Shown here piece by piece: positions 59,149 through 64,000 of a stretch of 64,000 nucleotides of DNA. This DNA is from Pseudoruegeria aquimaris (lineage in GTDB: Bacteria; Pseudomonadota; Alphaproteobacteria; Rhodobacterales; Rhodobacteraceae). The first letter of the stretch is position 1. The number at the start of each line of letters is the position of its first letter. The notes under the pieces are model-generated. The model was not told the origin of the DNA and searched no databases. It was given only the letters and a program-made list of their open reading frames with translations. The stretch spans positions 1 through 64,000 of the forward strand of contig NZ_FWFQ01000008.1 of assembly GCF_900172235.1 (NCBI RefSeq). Direction: 5' to 3'. The position numbers were made by a program, and so were the translations under genes.

Positions 59149-61113
59149 ATGGCCAAGCAACTGATTTTGTGTGATTGTTTGGGGAGTCAGCCCATCGATC
59201 GCGAGGCGATTGCCTCCGCCACCGGCTTGGCCTGTTCACGCGTTCACAACGGCCTCTGCGGGCGCGATGCGCAGGCTGCCGCGGCCCTTCTGGAGGAAGG
59301 CGAAGCGCTGGTCGCCTGCCAGCAGGAACGCACGTTCTTCGAGGAGCTGGCGGCCGAGATCGGCGCGCCCGAACCGGCCTTCGTGGACCTGCGCGACCGG
59401 GCCGGGTGGTCCGACGAGGCCGCGCAGGCGGCGCCCAAGATGGCCGCCCTGGCGGCCGAAGCGCTGGTGCCGCCGGCCGCCGAAAAGCTGATGGACGTGA
59501 CCTCCGAAGGCCTCTGCCTGATCCTCGGCCCGGCCGAGCGCACGCTGGCCGCGGCGGCGCGGCTTGCGGAGGCCCTCAGCGTCACCGTGCTGCTGCCGGA
59601 GCCCGCCGACATCCCGCTGGATCGCCGCTTCGACGTGGTCGTGGGCCGCCTGCGCACGGCCAGCGGCGCGCTTGGCCGTTTCTCCGTCCTGATCGACGGG
59701 CTGCGGCAGATCGAGCCGGGCGGGCGCGGCGGCTTCGGCTTCTCCGCGCCGCGCGACGGCGGGCGCACGGAATGCGACCTGATCCTCGATCTGCGGGGTG
59801 AGGCCCCGCTGTTCCCTGCGCCGGAGAAGCGCGATGGCTACCTGCGCCCAGATCCGGGCGATCCGCAGGCGGTGGCGGATGCCGTCTTCGAGGCCGGCCA
59901 GATGGTCGGTACCTTCGAGAAACCCCTCTACCTTGCCTACAACGAGCACGTCTGCGCCCATGCCCGCGCAGAGCAGACCGGCTGCAGCAAATGCCTCGAC
60001 ATCTGCCCGACCGGGGCGATCCTGCCCAACGGCGAGCACGTGGCCATCGATCCGCTGATCTGCGCCGGCTGCGGCGCCTGTTCGGCGCTCTGCCCCTCCG
60101 GTGCGATCACCTACGACGATCCCCCGGTATCGCATCTTCTGCGCCGGATGCAGGTGCTGGCCGAAACCTTCGGCAAGGCCGGCGGCACTGCCCCGCGCCT
60201 GCTGGTGCATGACGCCGAGCATGGCAGCGAGATGATCTCGCTCGCCGCCCGCTTCGGGCGTGGCCTGCCCGCCGACGTGCTGCCGCTTTCTGTCAGCACG
60301 GTCACCGGATTCGGCCATTCCGAGATGCTGGCGGCGCTGGCGCTTGGCTTCTCGGAGGTCTCGGTGCTGCTGGCGCCGCGCGCCGAGCGCGGCGTGATCG
60401 AGGGCGAGGCGGCGCTGGCGCGGGCGATGGCCGGTGCGTCCGGGGCCGGCATCCACGTGCTGGACATCGGCGATCCGGACGCCCTGAGCGATCACCTCTT
60501 CACCGCCGTTGCGCCGCGCCCCCCGATCGAGCCGGTTCTGCCCCTGGGGGACCGCCGGCAGGTCGCTCGGCTCGCCGCGAAGGCGCTCAACCCCGAGGCC
60601 GACAGCCCGGTGCCGCTGCCCGAGGGTGCCCCATACGGGGCCGTGCTCGTCGATACCGAGGCCTGCACGCTCTGCCTTTCCTGCGTGTCGCTCTGTCCGG
60701 CTGGCGTGCTTCTGGACAACGAGGACATGCCGCAGCTGCGCTTCCAGGAGGATGCCTGCCTGCAATGCGGGATCTGCAGGACGATCTGCCCGGAAAAGGC
60801 CATCGCGCTCGAACCCCGCATGAACCTCGCGGACACCGCGCTCGCGCAGGTGGTGCTGCACGAGGAAGAGCCCTATGCCTGCATCGAATGCGGCGCGCTG
60901 TTCGGGGTGAAATCCACCGTCGAACGCATCGTGGAACAACTCGCCGGCAAGCATCCGATGTTTGCCGACAGCGATGCCGGAAAGATGATCCGAATGTGCG
61001 ACAACTGCCGGGTGAATGCGCATTTCCACCGCGAAAACAACCCGTTCTCAGGTGGCGAGCGCCCGAGGCCCCGGACCACGGACGACTACTACAGCGAGCG
61101 CAAGGATCACTGA
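59149..61113 (+). CDS. Multi-4Fe-4S ferredoxin-like protein of formate dehydrogenase locus
   Basis: A 654-aa cytoplasmic iron-sulfur protein. Starting at 59149 (strong gaggaggag site) it shows MAKQLILCDCLGSQPID, then two ferredoxin pairs: CSKCLDICPTGA plus CAGCGACSALCPSGA (about residues 282-320), and CTLCLSCVSLCPAGV plus CLQCGICRTICPEKA (about 506-550). A final Cys set is CIECGALFG and CDNCRVNAHF. Family members lie next to respiratory formate dehydrogenases and are annotated only as 4Fe-4S proteins. It may take electrons in the cytoplasm or help assemble the beta subunit. Confidence 0.9.
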   Translation: MAKQLILCDCLGSQPIDREAIASATGLACSRVHNGLCGRDAQAAAALLEEGEALVACQQERTFFEELAAEIGAPEPAFVDLRDRAGWSDEAAQAAPKMAALAAEALVPPAAEKLMDVTSEGLCLILGPAERTLAAAARLAEALSVTVLLPEPADIPLDRRFDVVVGRLRTASGALGRFSVLIDGLRQIEPGGRGGFGFSAPRDGGRTECDLILDLRGEAPLFPAPEKRDGYLRPDPGDPQAVADAVFEAGQMVGTFEKPLYLAYNEHVCAHARAEQTGCSKCLDICPTGAILPNGEHVAIDPLICAGCGACSALCPSGAITYDDPPVSHLLRRMQVLAETFGKAGGTAPRLLVHDAEHGSEMISLAARFGRGLPADVLPLSVSTVTGFGHSEMLAALALGFSEVSVLLAPRAERGVIEGEAALARAMAGASGAGIHVLDIGDPDALSDHLFTAVAPRPPIEPVLPLGDRRQVARLAAKALNPEADSPVPLPEGAPYGAVLVDTEACTLCLSCVSLCPAGVLLDNEDMPQLRFQEDACLQCGICRTICPEKAIALEPRMNLADTALAQVVLHEEEPYACIECGALFGVKSTVERIVEQLAGKHPMFADSDAGKMIRMCDNCRVNAHFHRENNPFSGGERPRPRTTDDYYSERKDH

Positions 61114-61889
61114 TGCTGGATCGGGGCGCCCAGATCGGCTGGGGCAATCGCGGCCACGAAGGCAAGGATCGCATCCAGATCGTCAAGGCTCATGGTGACC
61201 GGGATGATCGGCGGCGGGCGGGTCTCGTCGAAGGGCTCCGTCACATCCGGGATCTGGGTGAAGGCCGGGTGCGGCTTGAGCACGTAGAAGGCGGTGAACC
61301 TCTCTTCCCAATCGGCGAAGGTGCGCAGCACCGGGAAGGAGGGGGTGGACCCCAGCCCCGCCATGCGGTTGGCATCGCCCACCACGTGGCAGCGCCCGCA
61401 ATGCAGAAGCGAAAGCCGTTCGCCCTCGCGGGCATCGCCGTCGAACGCAGGCGCGGCCGCCACGACGGCCTCTGCCTCGGCCGCCGCAAAGGGCGCGCCT
61501 TCGGGCGGCTGGAAGGCCAGCACGGTGTTCAGCCCCGTGTCCGACTGCAGCCAGTCGATGAAACGGCCGGTGAACTCGGCGCGCTCGGGTGCGCCGTCTT
61601 CCGGCACGATCAGCACGTAGGTCACCGCGCCCCGCGCGAAGACGGCGCGCCCGCCGCCGTCCTCCCCCTGCGCCAGCAGGCGCACGTCGGCCCCGGCGGC
61701 ATCCGGCGCCACGACGCTGACGCGGATCGAATTCTTCAGCGAGAAGCGGGGCAGCATGTGTTTGAGCAGGCCGCTCTCGGCGAGTTCCGGCGCGGCGGCA
61801 AGGCTGATCTGCCGCTCCTGCGCAAAGGCCGTCGGCCCCACCAGCAGCATCGCCACCGCGAGGCCGGCTATCCACAGTCTTCCGCGCAT
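61107..61889 (-). CDS. c-type cytochrome with N-terminal TupA-like domain
   Basis: A 260-aa periplasmic protein. A signal peptide (MRGRLWIAGLAVAMLLVGPTAFA) precedes residues 24-145, which look like the start and end of a tungstate-binding TupA-type protein with the middle missing: AESGLLKHMLPRFSLKNSIRVSVVAP and TGRFIDWLQSDTGLNTVLAFQP. From about 153 a class I cytochrome c follows with heme site CGRCH. The stop overlaps the 3' end of the Fe-S gene by 7 bp in convergent orientation. The domain match is by eye. Nearby formate dehydrogenase uses Mo or W, which makes the link interesting. Confidence 0.85.
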   Translation of the reverse strand: MRGRLWIAGLAVAMLLVGPTAFAQERQISLAAAPELAESGLLKHMLPRFSLKNSIRVSVVAPDAAGADVRLLAQGEDGGGRAVFARGAVTYVLIVPEDGAPERAEFTGRFIDWLQSDTGLNTVLAFQPPEGAPFAAAEAEAVVAAAPAFDGDAREGERLSLLHCGRCHVVGDANRMAGLGSTPSFPVLRTFADWEERFTAFYVLKPHPAFTQIPDVTEPFDETRPPPIIPVTMSLDDLDAILAFVAAIAPADLGAPIQHQ

Positions 61890-61987
61890 CGGGCGCCTCC
61901 CTTGGCCGTGGGTCCAAGGGTAAGCGGCGCCCGTTTGCTGCGTCAATCCCTTCGGAAAAACCCAGATAAACAACGGGAGATCGCCCC

Positions 61988-62182
61988 ATGAGCGACGATT
62001 TCAACATGTCCATGCGCAAGTTCCTCAAGCAGGTCGGCGTGACCTCGCAACAGGCCATCGAGAAGGCCATGCGCGAGGCCGGCAAACCCGGCGAAACCTA
62101 TGAGGCGAAGGTGGTTCTCACCGTCGAGGGGCTGGAGCTCGAGCACGTGGTGACCGGCACGATCACCGGGGAAGGCGCATGA
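61988..62182 (+). CDS. DUF6494-type small protein
   Basis: A 64-aa protein, MSDDFNMSMRKFLKQVGVTSQQAIEKAM then KVVLTVEGLELEHVVTGTI. The helix followed by a beta hairpin matches the short DUF6494 group found near Mrp and molybdoenzyme genes. It overlaps mrp by 4 bp. The function is unknown. Confidence 0.8.
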   Translation: MSDDFNMSMRKFLKQVGVTSQQAIEKAMREAGKPGETYEAKVVLTVEGLELEHVVTGTITGEGA

Positions 62183-63243
62183 GCCTGACGCGCGAAGATG
62201 TTCTGGCGGTCCTGAAGGGAATCGAGGTGCCCGGCGGCGGCGATCTGGCCGGCTCCGGCATGGTGCGCGCCCTGACGGTGGAGGAGGGCGCTGTCCGTTT
62301 CGTGATGGAGATCGACCCCTCGCGGGCGCCGGCGGCCGAGGCCGCGAAGGCGCAGGCCGAGGCCCGCCTGAAGGCGCTCGCCGGGGTGAAGAGCGTTTCG
62401 GTGGTGATGACGGCCCACACCAGCCCCAAGGCACCGCCGGATCTGAAGGCCAGCCGCCCGGCGCAGCCGCAGGGGCCGCAGAAGATCCCCGGCGTGGCAC
62501 ACATCGTCGCCGTCGCCTCCGGCAAGGGCGGTGTCGGCAAGAGCACGGTTTCGGCCAACCTCGCCGCCGCGCTGGCGGCGGAGGGGCGCAAGGTGGGCCT
62601 GCTGGACGCCGATGTCTACGGCCCCTCCCAGCCGCGGATGCTGGGGGTATCGGGCCGCCCGGCGTCGCCCGACGGCAAGACGATCCTGCCATTGCGCAAC
62701 CACGGCGTGACGATGATGTCCATCGGGCTGATGACCCCGGACGATCAGGCCGTCGTCTGGCGCGGGCCGATGCTGATGGGGGCGCTTCAGCAGATGATGA
62801 ACCAGGTGCAGTGGGGTGCGCTCGACGTGCTCCTGGTGGATCTGCCGCCGGGCACCGGCGACGTGCAGATGACGCTCACCCAGAAGGCCGAGGTGGACGG
62901 GGCGATCATCGTCTCCACCCCGCAGGATGTGGCGCTGCTGGATGCGCGCAAGGGGATCGACATGTTCAACAAGATGAACACGCCGATCCTCGGCATGATC
63001 GAGAACATGTCCACCCACATCTGCAGCAACTGCGGCCACGAGGAGCATGTCTTCGGCCACGGCGGCGTGAAGGCGGAGGCCGAGAAGCTGGGCGTGCCGC
63101 TTCTGGCGGAGATCCCGCTTCATCTCGACATCCGGCTGGCCGCCGACGGCGGCGCGCCGATCGTGGTGACGAAGCCGGGCAGCCCGCAGGCCGAGGCCTT
63201 CCGCAAGGTGGCACGCGATCTGGTGGCGCGGGGGCTGGCGTGA
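62179..63243 (+). CDS. Mrp/ApbC Fe-S cluster carrier ATPase
   Basis: A 354-aa Mrp/NBP35-type P-loop ATPase that assembles or carries [4Fe-4S] clusters. It has an N-terminal MIP18-like (DUF59) part to about residue 80, the deviant Walker A ASGKGGVGKST (about 113-123), DADVYGPSQPRML, LLVDLPPGTGDVQMTL, and the cluster site SNCGHEEHVFG with a Cys pair CSNC. Its position next to Fe-S and formate dehydrogenase genes suggests service to them (inferred). Confidence 0.95.
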   Translation: MSLTREDVLAVLKGIEVPGGGDLAGSGMVRALTVEEGAVRFVMEIDPSRAPAAEAAKAQAEARLKALAGVKSVSVVMTAHTSPKAPPDLKASRPAQPQGPQKIPGVAHIVAVASGKGGVGKSTVSANLAAALAAEGRKVGLLDADVYGPSQPRMLGVSGRPASPDGKTILPLRNHGVTMMSIGLMTPDDQAVVWRGPMLMGALQQMMNQVQWGALDVLLVDLPPGTGDVQMTLTQKAEVDGAIIVSTPQDVALLDARKGIDMFNKMNTPILGMIENMSTHICSNCGHEEHVFGHGGVKAEAEKLGVPLLAEIPLHLDIRLAADGGAPIVVTKPGSPQAEAFRKVARDLVARGLA

Positions 63244-63980
63244 GCCCGCGCGCCGATCTCAGCTTCCCGCCGCTGATGGCGGGGCTGCCGCTCTCCGGGG
63301 CGCAGGATCCGTTCGAGCGCGCCTGTGCGCAGGCCGCGCTGGGCTGCGACGCCGGGCTCGTGGCCTACAACCTGGGGGCCGACACCCTGCGCGCGGCCCT
63401 CGTGCTCGCGCCCGAGGTGCCGCTGCGGGCGGCCATGGCGATGCTGCCCACCTGCGGCGTGGGCTTCCAGAACGCGCTTGGCGCGCTGGCGCCGCCGGAA
63501 GTGGCGGTGCATCTCGAGTGGGGCGGGGCGATCCGGGTGAACGGGGCAAGCTGCGGGCGCCTGCGGGCGGCGGCCTCCTCCGCCGATCCGGAAGCGGTGC
63601 CCGACTGGCTGGTGATCGGGCTGGAGGTCTCATGGATGCCGCCCGACCCGGAAGCGCCGGGGGCCACGCCCGATGCCACCGGGCTGATCGCGGAAGGCTG
63701 CGCGGAGCTGGATCCGGGGCATCTGCTGGAAAGCTGGGCCCGGCACACGCTCGTCTGGATCAACCGCATCGAGGACGTGGACGCCAGCGGCCGCGCGGCG
63801 CTGCACACCGACTGGCGGGCACTGGCGCACGGGCTGGGCGAGGAGATCGTGCAGCCCTGGCGGGGCGAGGCGCTGTCTGGCACCTTCCTCGGGGTGGACG
63901 AGGATTTCGGCATGTTGCTGCGGCAGGGTACGGAGACCCGCCTGCTGCCGCTCACGGGCCTTCTGGAGGAGAACACATGA
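63240..63980 (+). CDS. Biotin/lipoate ligase-like protein (DUF4444)
   Basis: A 246-aa protein related to the biotin/lipoate A/B ligase family common in Rhodobacterales. Residues AAALGCDAGLVAYNLGADTLRAALVLAPEVPLR lead to VAVHLEWGGAIRVNGASCGRLR, the substrate-binding strand, and LVIGLEVSWMP. The canonical lysine and GRGRR motif of BirA are not obvious, so activity is uncertain. Starts at GTG (63240) inside the Mrp stop (GTGA overlap). Confidence 0.85.
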   Translation: MSPRADLSFPPLMAGLPLSGAQDPFERACAQAALGCDAGLVAYNLGADTLRAALVLAPEVPLRAAMAMLPTCGVGFQNALGALAPPEVAVHLEWGGAIRVNGASCGRLRAAASSADPEAVPDWLVIGLEVSWMPPDPEAPGATPDATGLIAEGCAELDPGHLLESWARHTLVWINRIEDVDASGRAALHTDWRALAHGLGEEIVQPWRGEALSGTFLGVDEDFGMLLRQGTETRLLPLTGLLEENT

Positions 63981-64000
63981 AACTCGCACGCGCGATCCAT
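63977..64000 (+). CDS. Start of next gene (partial), possibly DUF6505-type
   Basis: An ATG at 63977 overlaps the previous stop (ATGA) and gives MKLARAIH before the window ends. The opening matches what I recall for DUF6505-type proteins that follow the ligase-like gene in related genomes, but eight residues cannot settle it. Confidence 0.45.

Overview
The window is G+C-rich chromosomal DNA from an alphaproteobacterium, most likely order Rhodobacterales (roseobacter/Paracoccaceae). Supporting signs are the small DUF6732-type protein ahead of the cob operon, three tandem deformylase genes before fmt, a two-domain ALDH16 enzyme, DUF1523, DUF3305/3306 and DUF6494-type proteins, and a perfect CtrA box. 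The species cannot be named from the sequence. Genes are packed into operons with many ATGA stop/start overlaps. No rRNA, tRNA, CRISPR array or prophage was seen. The only mobile-element trace is the 5' end of an IS5-family transposase cut by the left edge.

Layout. (1) 125-8562, minus strand: a cobalt/B12 operon behind a cobalamin riboswitch (8611-8790): cbtB, cbtA, cobW, GNAT, cobN, a truncated GNAT, a GFA-family protein, cobO and an FMN reductase. (2) 8959-14400, plus strand: a GNAT, smc, a small secreted protein and a MltB-like lytic transglycosylase. (3) 14485-16741, minus strand: cobD-cobC-DUF1636, divergent from a pseudo-receiver gene that has a CtrA box in front of it. (4) 17260-25305: a glutathionyl-hydroquinone reductase on the minus strand, then a long plus-strand B12 operon (DUF6732, cbiX, cobH, cobL, cobI, cbiG-cobJ fusion, cobM). 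This operon has a hairpin-rich leader but no recognisable B12 riboswitch. (5) 25453-30827: a conserved hypothetical, VOC protein, MalY/PatB lyase, three def paralogues, fmt and small membrane proteins. (6) 30898-34628, minus strand: ispH, DUF3429, LysE exporter, methyltransferase, rnhA, TRIC channel. (7) 34796-46806: a ferredoxin reductase, an alpha/beta hydrolase, a SDR-cupin-P1 peptidase operon next to a creatinase, DUF1523, then deoC, a small membrane protein and ALDH16 behind a perfect RutR-type operator, and rpe. (8) 46813-63980: a formate dehydrogenase locus. The minus-strand unit runs DUF3305, DUF3306, TorD-like chaperone, a 62-aa Tat peptide, alpha, beta and gamma subunits, a WD40-cytochrome c fusion, a 42-aa membrane peptide, a response regulator without GAFTGA, and a Cache-type histidine kinase. 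On the other side lie a 654-aa multi-4Fe-4S protein, a cytochrome c with a shortened TupA-like domain, a DUF6494-type protein, Mrp and a biotin/lipoate ligase-like protein.

How it works together. Cobalt uptake (CbtAB), handling (CobW, the His-tailed CbiX), insertion (CbiX early, CobN late), ring methylation and contraction (CobI, CobJ, CobM, CobL, CobH), adenosylation (CobO) and the lower-loop steps (CobC, CobD) are all here. cobA, cobG/cobZ, cobF, cobK, cobB, cobQ, cobS and cobT are not. The formate dehydrogenase feeds formate electrons to the quinone pool or to c-type cytochromes, and the linked kinase/regulator pair may sense its redox state or substrate.

Most notable: a dispersed repeat, a G+C-rich hairpin next to an AAATATCC core, occurs eight times in 46 kb. 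It is normally intergenic, but one copy lies in frame inside cobN and encodes an extra surface-type segment. Other highlights are the unexplained structured leader of the second B12 operon, the CtrA-boxed pseudo-receiver, a deformylase pseudoenzyme, the WD40-cytochrome/42-aa peptide/two-component module at the formate dehydrogenase, and the TupA-like-cytochrome fusion.
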